From CAYNFQ01 sp964396715 (lineage in GTDB: Bacteria; Patescibacteriota; Microgenomatia; Daviesbacterales; UBA10151), in the NCBI GenBank assembly GCA_964396715.1, contig CAYNFQ010000001.1, positions 1 through 64,000 on the forward strand: a stretch of DNA of 64,000 nucleotides, written 5' to 3'. Positions within the stretch are counted from its first letter, which is position 1. Each line of letters starts with the position of its first letter. Below are positions 35,853 through 44,372 of the stretch, piece after piece. Both the position numbers and the translations under genes were made by a program. The notes beneath the pieces were generated by a model. The model did no database searches. It was not told the DNA's origin and was given only the letters and a program-made list of their open reading frames with translations.

Positions 35853-36509
35853 ATGAGTCAATCGAGTAAGTTAAGAAACCATAAGCTATATCAGATTTGG
35901 AGTCAGGTGCCGGTGACCTACTATCAGCAGGGTGTGGAAAATAATCTTTTCCAAAAACTTTGGCATTCCCATAAAATTAATCTTGCCAAAAATATACTGA
36001 ACAACCTCAATTTTAAAAATTGTCTTGATGTTGGCTGCGCCAGCGGCTTTATGATTTCAGAAATAGCTGCAACATTTCCTAAGGCAAACTATTTCGGTAT
36101 TGATATTTATGATGAGGCGATTAAATATGCCAGGAAAACCTACCCCTCTATAGAATTTAAAGTTGCTTCCGCTGCAAAGCTACCTTTTAAAAATAATTAC
36201 TTTGATCTGATCTTATTTTATGAAACGATTGAGCATGTAGAAAACCCTAAGGAATGTTTAAGGGAAATTAAAAGAGTTTTAAAAAAAGATGGAATTTTGA
36301 TTCTGACGATGGATTCCGGTAGTTTACTGTTTAGACTAGTTTGGTTTATTTGGGAAAAGTCAAAAGGCAAAATTTGGAAAGGGGCTCATTTGCACCCTTT
36401 TCATCATAAAGCACTTGAGCAGATTATAGGAGATGCCGGTTTTAAAATAAGAGATAAGATATTTTCTTTTCTGGGGATGGAGGTTACCTTTGTATTAAGC
36501 AAACAATAG
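35853..36509 (+). CDS. Class I SAM-dependent methyltransferase
   Basis: 218 residues. Motif I reads CLDVGCASGFMISEIA, motif II is YFGIDIYDEAIKYA, and the post-I region is FDLILFYETIEHVENPKE. The start follows the upstream stop with no gap. Set among glycosyltransferases, it may methylate a sugar or lipid-linked glycan; the substrate is not visible. Confidence 0.85.
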   Translation: MSQSSKLRNHKLYQIWSQVPVTYYQQGVENNLFQKLWHSHKINLAKNILNNLNFKNCLDVGCASGFMISEIAATFPKANYFGIDIYDEAIKYARKTYPSIEFKVASAAKLPFKNNYFDLILFYETIEHVENPKECLREIKRVLKKDGILILTMDSGSLLFRLVWFIWEKSKGKIWKGAHLHPFHHKALEQIIGDAGFKIRDKIFSFLGMEVTFVLSKQ

Positions 36510-36564
36510 TCAGCAGAGTGTTGCAAGTTGCATTTTCCAATACGATTAGTATATCTTGATTGCG

Positions 36565-38055
36565 ATGTTCAAAATTACAATTTTACTGCTAATAATTTTA
36601 TCCTTTATCTTAAGAACCCTTTTTATCCCCCAGGGGTCAGTTTCTTTTCACTACGATATGGCCAGAGATGCATTTTTGGCTTTGCAGATTTGGAACAACT
36701 TTGATTTAAAAATCATCGGGCCGCCAACATCCACCCCCGGTCTGTTTCACGGCCCTTTATATTATTATCTTTTAGCTCCCCTTTATGGTTTGGGAAAGGG
36801 TGACCCGAGAGTTGCTGCCTTTTTCTTGTCATTTTTAAATTCCTTAGCTGTTATTCCGATCATGCTGCTGGCAAAAGATTTGTTTAAAAATTTAAAACTT
36901 GTCATTTTGGCAGGAGCTCTTTTTGCCCTGTCCTTTGAGGCAACTCAATATGGCCCTTGGCTGTCAAATCCCTCACCTGCTGTTTTAACGGTTGTCTTAT
37001 TTTTTTATTTTTTAAGAATTTGGCAAAAGGGTAAATTGTCAGGTTTGTATTTTGCCGCATTAATGGCTGTTTTTTCTTTTCAATTCCAATTTTTCCTTAT
37101 TTATCTTTTATTGCTGATACCCTTATTTGGATATATTTTTAAAATCAAACTAAACCTTAGACAAATATTTATTTCATTACTGATTATTTTTTTGGGACTG
37201 GGCACATTTATTATTTCAGCTGTTAAATTTAAAACAGTACAATCCATTTTTTCGGGTTTTTTAAATATTACCACGTCTTCGCAGATTGATTTCAGGTCTC
37301 AATTTAGTGATCTTTTATTAAACTATATAGATAGATTTACGGAAATTTTTATTTATAATTTTTTCCCGACTAATGTATTTTTAGGAGGGTTGTTGGCAAT
37401 TTTAGTGCTACTCTTTTTAAGAAAGGGAAAGTTCATACTTTTCATTTTATTTTCAAATCTGCCAATTTTTATTTTCGGGGGACACAGCAATACTTACGTC
37501 AATGTGGGGCTTTTATCTGGTGCAATTTTAGCTGTAATTAATTTAATAAAACTTACTGCTAAATGGAGTAAATTATTTCCCGCTATCTTAATAGGAGTAA
37601 TTTTTTCTTCAAATCTGTACGCTTTCTTTAAAAATGCCCCCCTAGGACAGATTATTTTAGTAATACCTAATGATATGGTTTTAAAAAATCAAATGAAATT
37701 AATAGACTTTACTTATGAAAAGGCCGAAGGCCAGTCTTTTTCAATCAATACCCTAACACTGCCTCTTTGGACTAATACTACATGGGCCTATTTATATTCC
37801 TGGTATGGTCAGAAAAAATTTGGATATTTGCCAAAATTTTATGGACATGATCAAATAGGGCTTTTAGGAAATAAAGTTTTGGAAAAAGTAGATAAACCCC
37901 TTGATAAAACCTTCTTTATTATAGAGCCTCATGTTGGCATCCCGGATAATATTTATCATCTGGAAATTGGATCCGAAGATAGCAAAAGTGAGTTAATTTC
38001 TGAGGAAAAATTTGGAGATTTAAGAGTTCAGGAAAGAAAGCCAATAAATGAATAA
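36565..38055 (+). CDS. GT-C membrane glycosyltransferase, paralogue B
   Basis: 496 residues from ATG 36565, about 11 helices. The first loop has VSFHYDMARDAFLALQIW, then IIGPPTSTPGLFHGPLYYYL, a standard GT-C arrangement. The tail carries NTLTLPLWTNTTWAYLYS and WYGQKKFGYLP, matching paralogues A and C. A TTG at 36556 is an alternative start. It overlaps the next gene by 8 bp. Confidence 0.82.
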   Translation: MFKITILLLIILSFILRTLFIPQGSVSFHYDMARDAFLALQIWNNFDLKIIGPPTSTPGLFHGPLYYYLLAPLYGLGKGDPRVAAFFLSFLNSLAVIPIMLLAKDLFKNLKLVILAGALFALSFEATQYGPWLSNPSPAVLTVVLFFYFLRIWQKGKLSGLYFAALMAVFSFQFQFFLIYLLLLIPLFGYIFKIKLNLRQIFISLLIIFLGLGTFIISAVKFKTVQSIFSGFLNITTSSQIDFRSQFSDLLLNYIDRFTEIFIYNFFPTNVFLGGLLAILVLLFLRKGKFILFILFSNLPIFIFGGHSNTYVNVGLLSGAILAVINLIKLTAKWSKLFPAILIGVIFSSNLYAFFKNAPLGQIILVIPNDMVLKNQMKLIDFTYEKAEGQSFSINTLTLPLWTNTTWAYLYSWYGQKKFGYLPKFYGHDQIGLLGNKVLEKVDKPLDKTFFIIEPHVGIPDNIYHLEIGSEDSKSELISEEKFGDLRVQERKPINE

Positions 38056-39544
38056 ATTGATTATTCTTATTTTAATATTGGGAACTATCTATAAACTTTT
38101 AATGACTTGGCATGGAAACTTTCTTTTTAATATGGATAACGCACGGGATATGGTAGATGTAAGGGAGATGGTGGTTTTGGGTAAGTTAAGGTTGATAGGT
38201 CCGACTTCGGCAATTGAAGGTTTGTATAATGGCCCGGCCTGGTATTACCTTTTAACAATACCCTTCATAGTTTCAGGAGGAGATCCTTATGCCTCAATTA
38301 TGATGGAGATAATTTTATGGGCAATCGGGGGATTTTTTCTTTTAAAAATTATCTCCCAATGGTCAAAATGGCTGATTATACCAATAGGTTTTGTGTGGAT
38401 TGCATCTGACTATATTGGTCTTACCACCCAGTATGCTTTTAACCCGAATCCCGTACCTCTTCTCAGCCCGCTTTTCATATACCTGCTTTATAAATATTTA
38501 CAAACAAATAAATTGGTCTTAATCTCATCAGCCTTTTTTCTGGGCGGATTATTTTTTAATTTTGAGATGAATTTCGGGTTATTTATTCCTCCAATAATTT
38601 TTATAACTACTTTAATAACTAAAAGAAATCTTTTAAAAACTCAAAATTTCTGGCTGGGTTCCTTATTCTTTCTACTTTGTTTATTGCCACAAGTCCTGTT
38701 TGAAGTTAGACACAATTTTTTTATGACAAACGCCATAATAAATTATCTAAGAAATATAGATGGAAGTTATAATTTGATTCTTCGCTCACAGTCTCTTTTT
38801 GAAAGTTTCTTAGGTGTATTTTCTGCAACTTTGATGAATCATAAAACTTTTACTCTGTTAATATTAATTTTTCTAATTCCCGCTACTGTTAATGCTTTTA
38901 AAAAGAAAGAGCTGTTAATAGTAGTCTCCGCAGTCTATATTCTCCTTCCTTTTCTCTTTTACCTTTTTTTGCCGGTGAGTGTAAATGCCTGGCACTTGGG
39001 AGCAGAAGCAGCGGCTTTGGTGATTTTAATCGGTTTTTTAATTAAGACACTTTGGGATTTAAGCCTTAAAGGAAAATTAATAGCCATGATAGTTGCCATT
39101 ATTTTAATTATTTATTCCCTGTCAAATATTTCTAACTTTTTATTTAGAGACAGATTTAGGGAAAACAGTGACCCGTCTTTGTATAAAAATGAATTGGGGG
39201 CAATAGATTATGTTTACCAATATGCAAATGGACAAAACTTTAAAGTTTATACATACCTGCCTTCAGTTTATGATTATCCATACCAATACCTTTTTTGGTG
39301 GTATGGCAATAAAAAGTACGGGTTTATTCCGGCAGAATATGTTTATTCCCCTAATAAACCAAGATATATACCTTCCCAGGAAAAGTTTCAAGGCAAAAAA
39401 GAAAATATATCCGGCTTGGTTTTTTTAATTAAAGAACCGGACAGAATAAAAATGAGACAGGCCTGGGAAAATGATTTTAAGGATATGGAATTTATTTCCA
39501 AAGAGTGGGTTGGTCCGCTGGAGGTGGAAATTAGAAAAGAATAA
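38048..39544 (+). CDS. GT-C membrane glycosyltransferase, paralogue C
   Basis: 498 residues, multi-pass. The first loop has FNMDNARDMVDVREMVV, then LIGPTSAIEGLYNGPAWYYL. The tail has YTYLPSVYDYPYQYLFWWYG and KKYGFIPAEYV, a variant of the shared C-terminal block. It is translationally coupled to paralogue B. Lineage-specific duplication is likely; the glycan built is unknown. Confidence 0.82.
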   Translation: MNKLIILILILGTIYKLLMTWHGNFLFNMDNARDMVDVREMVVLGKLRLIGPTSAIEGLYNGPAWYYLLTIPFIVSGGDPYASIMMEIILWAIGGFFLLKIISQWSKWLIIPIGFVWIASDYIGLTTQYAFNPNPVPLLSPLFIYLLYKYLQTNKLVLISSAFFLGGLFFNFEMNFGLFIPPIIFITTLITKRNLLKTQNFWLGSLFFLLCLLPQVLFEVRHNFFMTNAIINYLRNIDGSYNLILRSQSLFESFLGVFSATLMNHKTFTLLILIFLIPATVNAFKKKELLIVVSAVYILLPFLFYLFLPVSVNAWHLGAEAAALVILIGFLIKTLWDLSLKGKLIAMIVAIILIIYSLSNISNFLFRDRFRENSDPSLYKNELGAIDYVYQYANGQNFKVYTYLPSVYDYPYQYLFWWYGNKKYGFIPAEYVYSPNKPRYIPSQEKFQGKKENISGLVFLIKEPDRIKMRQAWENDFKDMEFISKEWVGPLEVEIRKE

Positions 39545-39551
39545 ATTGATA

Positions 39552-39569
39552 TAATGATTTAAATCATTA
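39552..39569. repeat. 18-bp perfect palindrome between convergent genes
   Basis: TAATGATTTAAATCATTA is fully self-complementary. It sits between the stop of paralogue C and the stop of tsaE, with which it overlaps. It could act as a weak bidirectional terminator or protein site. Confidence 0.5.
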
Positions 39570-40034
39570 AAGCGAGCCATGAAGTGTAATTTTTCTGGTA
39601 GTAGTATTAACCACTTTCAGATAGATTTTAATAACCTCTTTCGGTAATAAATTTTTGATTTTATCTGCCCACTCTATTAAGACAATATTTTTGGGGTCTG
39701 ACCATATTTCTTCCAGCCCCAGTTGTTTTAAGTCTTTCATATTATTTAGGCGATACAAATCAACATGAAAAAGAACCTTGTTATTATCTGGGATTTTATG
39801 CTGGCGGATTAAGACAAAAGTGGGGGAGATAATTTTTTCTTTAATCCCCAAACCCTTTGCAAATCCCTGGACAAAAGTAGTTTTTCCGGCACCCAACTCT
39901 CCTGTTAAAGCCACAATATTACCATGGTGAGCCACTCGGCCCTGAGCTCGTGGCCGAAGGGATTGTTGCATCCATTTTGCCAAACTTTCAGCTACTTTCT
40001 TTGTTTCTTTTTCCGAATTTGTTATATATTGCAT
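39567..40034 (-). CDS. tsaE: tRNA threonylcarbamoyladenosine biosynthesis ATPase TsaE, with repeat-encoded insert
   Basis: 155 residues. Walker A is ALTGELGAGKTTFVQGFAKG; SPTFVLIRQHK and DLYRLNNMKDLKQLGLEE follow as in TsaE. It supports synthesis of t6A37 in tRNA. Between the N-terminal helix and the first strand, about 13 residues (SLRPRAQGRVAHH) are extra; they are encoded by a palindromic element at 39940-39961. The start overlaps the upstream surface-protein gene by 47 bp. A short TsaB lies at 46163. Confidence 0.9.
   Translation of the reverse strand: MQYITNSEKETKKVAESLAKWMQQSLRPRAQGRVAHHGNIVALTGELGAGKTTFVQGFAKGLGIKEKIISPTFVLIRQHKIPDNNKVLFHVDLYRLNNMKDLKQLGLEEIWSDPKNIVLIEWADKIKNLLPKEVIKIYLKVVNTTTRKITLHGSL
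39940..39961. repeat. In-frame palindromic element in tsaE
   Basis: On the coding strand the unit reads CCCTTCG...AGCTCAGGG, the same arms as the element in prfB at 44569-44587 but 3 nt longer. It is translated as LRPRAQG. Confidence 0.75.
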
Positions 40035-41121
40035 AAGTTATGGGAATGATACCAATTATAACAAGAATACTGCCTATGATGGATAAAAAATTTATTTGTT
40101 GTGGAGATTTAACTAATTTTTCAGGTGTTGATGATGGAGTAGTAGACGTAGTGGCAGCAGCCACAGTTGCACTATGATAGACTAGTGTATCATAACTTTT
40201 TGACTTATTGGCAGCAGTTTTACTTTTAGCTGATTGTTCCAATTGCGGTGAGGATAATGGGGTAGTAGTGGATGATGAGTTATCGGGTGATATGCCGCCC
40301 TGGTTAGTATTTTCAACAGCGGTAATTTTAATACCTGATTCATTACTCCAGGTGGGACCTGAACCAGCAGAGGTATATCTTGCCACTTTAAAAATATAAT
40401 CACCAGTGCCTGTAAAACCAGAGTCCTCACTGTCTGGTTGAATCTCCAAGTTACCTGACCAATTTCCGGAAGAGTCTGTATTTATAGAGTATTGGCTGGA
40501 ATAATTACCGCCATTCTTTACCCAGTTTCCAGAAACTTTCGTCTGACCAAAATAATTGGTACTATCAGCTTTTTTAAAAGCTCCTTTAAGGTAAAAAGTG
40601 TTATTGGGATTATTTGGTAAAGATAAATTAATTAATACACTAAATTGTTGACCAGAGTTTATTTGTGAAGGAATATTTGAAATTAAAAAAGATGAGGTTG
40701 AAGAATTTGTAGGTAAAGGGGTAGAAGTGGCAGTAGGAGTGGGTGAAGAAGTAGGAGCAGGGGTTGGGTTTGCTTCAATTAAATTAAATGACCAAGTATT
40801 GCTCCAGCTACTCCATGTACCAGTTGAATCTCTTGCTTCTATCCGCCAATACCAAGTTCCTGGGTATAGAGCAGGAGTATAAGTAGTAGCTGTTTTATAA
40901 CTGTCTCTATAAATACTTGAGACAGGAGAAAAACTGGGATCAATATGAATTTGTACTCTGTACGGATTAGAGGAATAAAGTGAATAAGATGGAGCCTGCC
41001 AGTTTAAAGATGAAGACGAAACTGTTGAGCCATTCTCGGGGCCCATTTGAGTTGGTGGTTCGCCAGCAAATACTGGTTTTACAAATAATAACCCTAGCAA
41101 GAGAAAGAGGATTGCCAGCAC
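39988..41121 (-). CDS. Secreted/anchored surface protein with Fn3-like and Ser/Thr/Pro-rich regions
   Basis: 377 residues from GTG 41121. A signal peptide (to about residue 19, ending VFAGE) is followed by a beta-sandwich-like domain (TQMGPENGSTVSSSSLNW...TWYWRIEARDSTGTWSSW) of Fn3 or carbohydrate-binding character. A Pro/Thr linker, a second beta-rich domain, a low-complexity Ser/Thr stretch and a C-terminal membrane helix with a basic tail (FGKRNKESS) come next. It is probably displayed on the cell surface. TAGTAT lies 6 nt before the GTG. Confidence 0.7.
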   Translation of the reverse strand: MLAILFLLLGLLFVKPVFAGEPPTQMGPENGSTVSSSSLNWQAPSYSLYSSNPYRVQIHIDPSFSPVSSIYRDSYKTATTYTPALYPGTWYWRIEARDSTGTWSSWSNTWSFNLIEANPTPAPTSSPTPTATSTPLPTNSSTSSFLISNIPSQINSGQQFSVLINLSLPNNPNNTFYLKGAFKKADSTNYFGQTKVSGNWVKNGGNYSSQYSINTDSSGNWSGNLEIQPDSEDSGFTGTGDYIFKVARYTSAGSGPTWSNESGIKITAVENTNQGGISPDNSSSTTTPLSSPQLEQSAKSKTAANKSKSYDTLVYHSATVAAATTSTTPSSTPEKLVKSPQQINFLSIIGSILVIIGIIPITYAIYNKFGKRNKESS

Positions 41122-41136
41122 ATCTTTATACTAACA

Positions 41137-42327
41137 CTAGAGGATATGCCAGTACAAAGTAACTAGGCCGTTTTGGTGGTCAATTACCACTCCTTTACCC
41201 ACAGGTGACCCTCCGGAAATATTGTAATTACAGGGAGCTTGGGTGGAATAAGCGATGCCGCCCTCTGCAGCTAAAATAGGTCTGCCTAACCCGCCGCCTC
41301 CCTGGGGGGCAATATCCAAACCTGTGTGTGAAGATGGAAACCCGAAAACTTTATAAACTTCCCCATATTCTGTAGTAATCACCCACCCCCCACCCGGAAA
41401 TCCTGACACAGGGGAACCTAATTTTCCATTATCCAGAAAATTATGGGGATTAACACGATTCCCCAAAACCTTTCCTCCTTCCACCTTGGCATTTTCAAAA
41501 ACTTCAAAATGCAAATGCGGGCCTGTTGAGCAGCCGGTTGAACCCATAGCAGCTATTACTTCACCTTTTGAAACTGGGCCTATCTTTGCCCCGACATTGG
41601 AAATAGCCTGGGCAATGGAGGTAATTTCCGCCTGCAGTTGGGCAATTATGCCCTGATAGCGGGCTTCATCGTTTTTGGTAACCCGCAGCAGTTCATCTTT
41701 ATCTTTTTTTTGTTGCTCAAGCTGTTTTTTATACGCCTCAAGTTCATTATTTAATTTTTCCGCCTCAAACTGCCTTGTTTCCTTATCTTCTTTTTGGTCA
41801 TTGTAGGCTAGTTTAGTGGCCTGCAGTTCATATAACTTTTTCTTATCATAGGCTTGTGCTACCTGGATGTATTTAAGCCGTTCAATTAAATCGGCAAAGC
41901 CGTGAGAGGAAAAAAGCAGGTCAAATGTGGATAAGGCATTGCTGTATTTATATGTCTGGACAATTCTTCGCAGTAAAAGCTCTGAAAGCGTGTCCAAACT
42001 GGCACCAATCCTGTTAATTCTTCCCGATAAATCGGAGATCTCTCTTTTTAGTTTTTCTATTTTTAAATTGGTTTCCTCAATTTTTAAGGTGGTAATTTTT
42101 GATTGTCCGTCAATGATTGCCAGTTGAGATTTTAAGGTTTTTTCCTGATTTTGGACACCGTGAAGTTGATCCTCGCATTTACTCAATACCTCGCTCACAC
42201 AGATCAGATGTTTTCCCGGATCAGAATCCGTACATGAGGATGAATCACAAGCTGTTTGAGCAAAAGTAGGATTGGGGGTTAGGGAGGCAGAACTAAATAG
42301 TAACAGTAATAGTAATAACTTTTTCAT
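41137..42327 (-). CDS. M23 metallopeptidase with coiled coil and permuted catalytic domain (EnvC-like)
   Basis: 396 residues: signal peptide (1-23), a long coiled coil (about 50-245), then M23 motifs in reversed order. The segment normally at the C-terminus, GEVIAAMGSTGCSTG then PHLHFEV (HxH at 271/273), comes first. The segment normally at the N-terminus, HTGLDIAP (H334, D338), and GKGVVIDHQNGLVTLYWHI (catalytic H near 394) come last. All zinc and catalytic residues are present. The position after ftsE-ftsX matches EnvC-type activators of septal murein cleavage, but here the domain itself looks catalytic. Confidence 0.85.
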   Translation of the reverse strand: MKKLLLLLLLFSSASLTPNPTFAQTACDSSSCTDSDPGKHLICVSEVLSKCEDQLHGVQNQEKTLKSQLAIIDGQSKITTLKIEETNLKIEKLKREISDLSGRINRIGASLDTLSELLLRRIVQTYKYSNALSTFDLLFSSHGFADLIERLKYIQVAQAYDKKKLYELQATKLAYNDQKEDKETRQFEAEKLNNELEAYKKQLEQQKKDKDELLRVTKNDEARYQGIIAQLQAEITSIAQAISNVGAKIGPVSKGEVIAAMGSTGCSTGPHLHFEVFENAKVEGGKVLGNRVNPHNFLDNGKLGSPVSGFPGGGWVITTEYGEVYKVFGFPSSHTGLDIAPQGGGGLGRPILAAEGGIAYSTQAPCNYNISGGSPVGKGVVIDHQNGLVTLYWHIL

Positions 42328-42335
42328 TCATCTCT

Positions 42336-43208
42336 CTAGATTTTTAAATAACGTCTGACAGCAAAAAGCGAACCAATTCCACCCACCAGACAGGCAGTCA
42401 ATAAACTGGTTAGCAGAAGAGCTAACATAAAGAGGGGATTAACTGGTAACAGTTGGATTTCCCCCAAATACCCCTGCAAAAAAGGAGTAAAGTACCAAAG
42501 CAGGGCATAGGATAAAATCCAAGCCAGCATTGCTCCGCAAACCCCGTAAAACATCCCTTCCAAAATAAACGGGTTTCTGACAAATGATGAGGAGGCACCC
42601 AAAAGCCGCATAATTTCTATCTCGCCTCTTTTAAGCCTGATTTTAAATCCGATAATCATCACAATAACCAATGTGGCAAATATCATCAAAAACAAAACAG
42701 TTGCCCCACCCACCATTCTGATGATTGAGGTGACGGCAGTTAAAGTTTGTATCACATCCTCCGGCACAATCACTTCCGACACCACAGGTTCTCTTTTTAA
42801 AATTTCCGCAATCGGGGCCAAATCCTCCGGGTTTTGGGTTGATACTTCCAAAGAAGCAGGTAAAATATTGGCAGTGACTAATTCCAAAAGGGCTGGATCA
42901 GACTTATTTTTCTCCTGGTAAATTTGCAAAGCTTCTTCTTTGGAAACGAATTTTGTTTTAGTCACCCGGCTTTCTTCAAGCAGGGCATTTTCTATGGCAG
43001 AAACATCCTGGGAAGTAGTTCCTTCCTTAAAAAAAACAATTACCTGAGGCTTACTTTCAAAATAGCGCAAGGTGGCTTGTGAACCAAGAGCTAAAATCAA
43101 AAAAGTAAGTAGCGCGAAAAATGTCAGAAACATTATCATTGAGGCAGCCAGCGCCTGAAACGGAGTTCTTCTGATATTTCTTTTGGCATATTCAAATGAT
43201 CTACTCAT
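42336..43208 (-). CDS. ftsX: Cell-division membrane protein FtsX
   Basis: 290 residues. An N-terminal membrane helix (about 21-45) precedes an extracytoplasmic domain (KPQVIVFFKEGTTSQDVSAI...). Three more helices form the FtsX permease region (GFKIRLKRGEIEIMRLLGAS, FILEGMFYGVCGA). FtsX passes ATP-driven motion of FtsE to a murein hydrolase or activator outside. The start overlaps ftsE by 8 bp, and the M23 gene follows after 8 bp. Confidence 0.93.
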   Translation of the reverse strand: MSRSFEYAKRNIRRTPFQALAASMIMFLTFFALLTFLILALGSQATLRYFESKPQVIVFFKEGTTSQDVSAIENALLEESRVTKTKFVSKEEALQIYQEKNKSDPALLELVTANILPASLEVSTQNPEDLAPIAEILKREPVVSEVIVPEDVIQTLTAVTSIIRMVGGATVLFLMIFATLVIVMIIGFKIRLKRGEIEIMRLLGASSSFVRNPFILEGMFYGVCGAMLAWILSYALLWYFTPFLQGYLGEIQLLPVNPLFMLALLLTSLLTACLVGGIGSLFAVRRYLKI

Positions 43209-43875
43209 ATTTACCTTCTTTGGAATCAGATGTAATTTTTCCTTTTTTTAAAGTAATAACCCTTTTTTTTAAAGAATTGACAATTTCCTGGTTGTGGGTT
43301 GCCATAATCACAATTGTTCCCCAGGAGTTGATTTCATTTAAAAGTTGTATGACCCCCCAGGCGGTTTTTTGATCCAAATCCCCTGTTGGTTCATCAGCCA
43401 GCAGTATGTCAGGTTTTCCTACAATGGCCCGGGCAATGGCGGTTCTTTGTGCCTCCCCACCGGAAAGCTGTCTTGGGAAAAGATTCCGTTTATCCCAAAT
43501 CTCCACCAGCTTCAAGATGTGTTCAACCATTTTGGCAATCTCTCCCTCATTTTTTCCTAAAACCTCCAAAGTTAAGGCCACGTTTTCAAAGACAGTCCGA
43601 TCATCCAACAATTTGAAATCCTGAAATACTACTCCCACTTTTCGGCGAAGAGAGGGAATATCCTGATCTTTAATTTTGGTAATATCCTGATTCCCAATCA
43701 TTACTTTGCCGTTTGTGGGTGAAACTTCTTTGGTTAAAATACGAAGCAAAGTGGATTTACCGGCGCCAGAAGGCCCCACCGCAAAAACAAACTCACCCTG
43801 TTTAATTTCCAGTGAAATATCGTCTAAAGCTATGGTTGAGCCGTATTTTTTTGAAACAGAATCGAAACGTATCAT
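43201..43875 (-). CDS. ftsE: Cell-division ABC ATPase FtsE
   Basis: 224 residues. Walker A GPSGAGKSTLLRIL, signature LSGGEAQRTAIARAI, Walker B ILLADEPTGDLD. The sequence IRFDSVSKKYG at the N-terminus is typical of FtsE. It powers FtsX. It lies in the order small membrane protein, ftsE, ftsX, M23 peptidase on one strand. Confidence 0.95.
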   Translation of the reverse strand: MIRFDSVSKKYGSTIALDDISLEIKQGEFVFAVGPSGAGKSTLLRILTKEVSPTNGKVMIGNQDITKIKDQDIPSLRRKVGVVFQDFKLLDDRTVFENVALTLEVLGKNEGEIAKMVEHILKLVEIWDKRNLFPRQLSGGEAQRTAIARAIVGKPDILLADEPTGDLDQKTAWGVIQLLNEINSWGTIVIMATHNQEIVNSLKKRVITLKKGKITSDSKEGKYE

Positions 43876-43878
43876 TCA

Positions 43879-44328
43879 TTAATTAATTTCTTCTACTTTA
43901 CCTACATCCATCAGCCAGCCTTCTTTTAAGGCTTTTTGTGTTTCGCCAAAAACCTTAACATTTTTGCCTTCATAAAGGGAGAGGTCTACAACAGAGGAAG
44001 TTAAGGCAACAGGAACAGCGCCTTCTCTTTCCAGATTATGAGTTCCTTCGGTATAGGCGGTTGGATCTTTGGGTTGCGGCTTTGCCTTAATGGTGCCTTC
44101 TGCAAAGTCTCTGAAGGTGCGGGTGTCTGCCTGTGGAGTGTTTGGAGTACCGGCAGTACTCAAATTGTCCCCCGTAGCGTCTTTTGTTGCCAGCAGAAAA
44201 CCTGAGACTGCTCCTAAAACAATTGATGAAATAACAACTATTAAAAGCATTTTCTTGGGATTGTCTGAGTCAACAAAGTGCCTGGTGATATTTTCACTTA
44301 TTGTTGTTTTAGGAGCTACGGGTTCCAT
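43879..44328 (-). CDS. Single-pass membrane protein with C-terminal OB-like domain
   Basis: 149 residues. One membrane helix (about 27-47, KMLLIVVISSIVLGAVSGFL) and a linker precede a small C-terminal domain (VVDLSLYEGKNVKVFGETQK...WLMDVGKVEEI). It lies 3 bp upstream of ftsE in the same direction. No named family; context suggests an accessory to the division complex. Confidence 0.6.
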   Translation of the reverse strand: MEPVAPKTTISENITRHFVDSDNPKKMLLIVVISSIVLGAVSGFLLATKDATGDNLSTAGTPNTPQADTRTFRDFAEGTIKAKPQPKDPTAYTEGTHNLEREGAVPVALTSSVVDLSLYEGKNVKVFGETQKALKEGWLMDVGKVEEIN

Positions 44329-44372
44329 ATATGTAACTTATATTAACAGTAAATTGAGTAATTTGTCTACCC

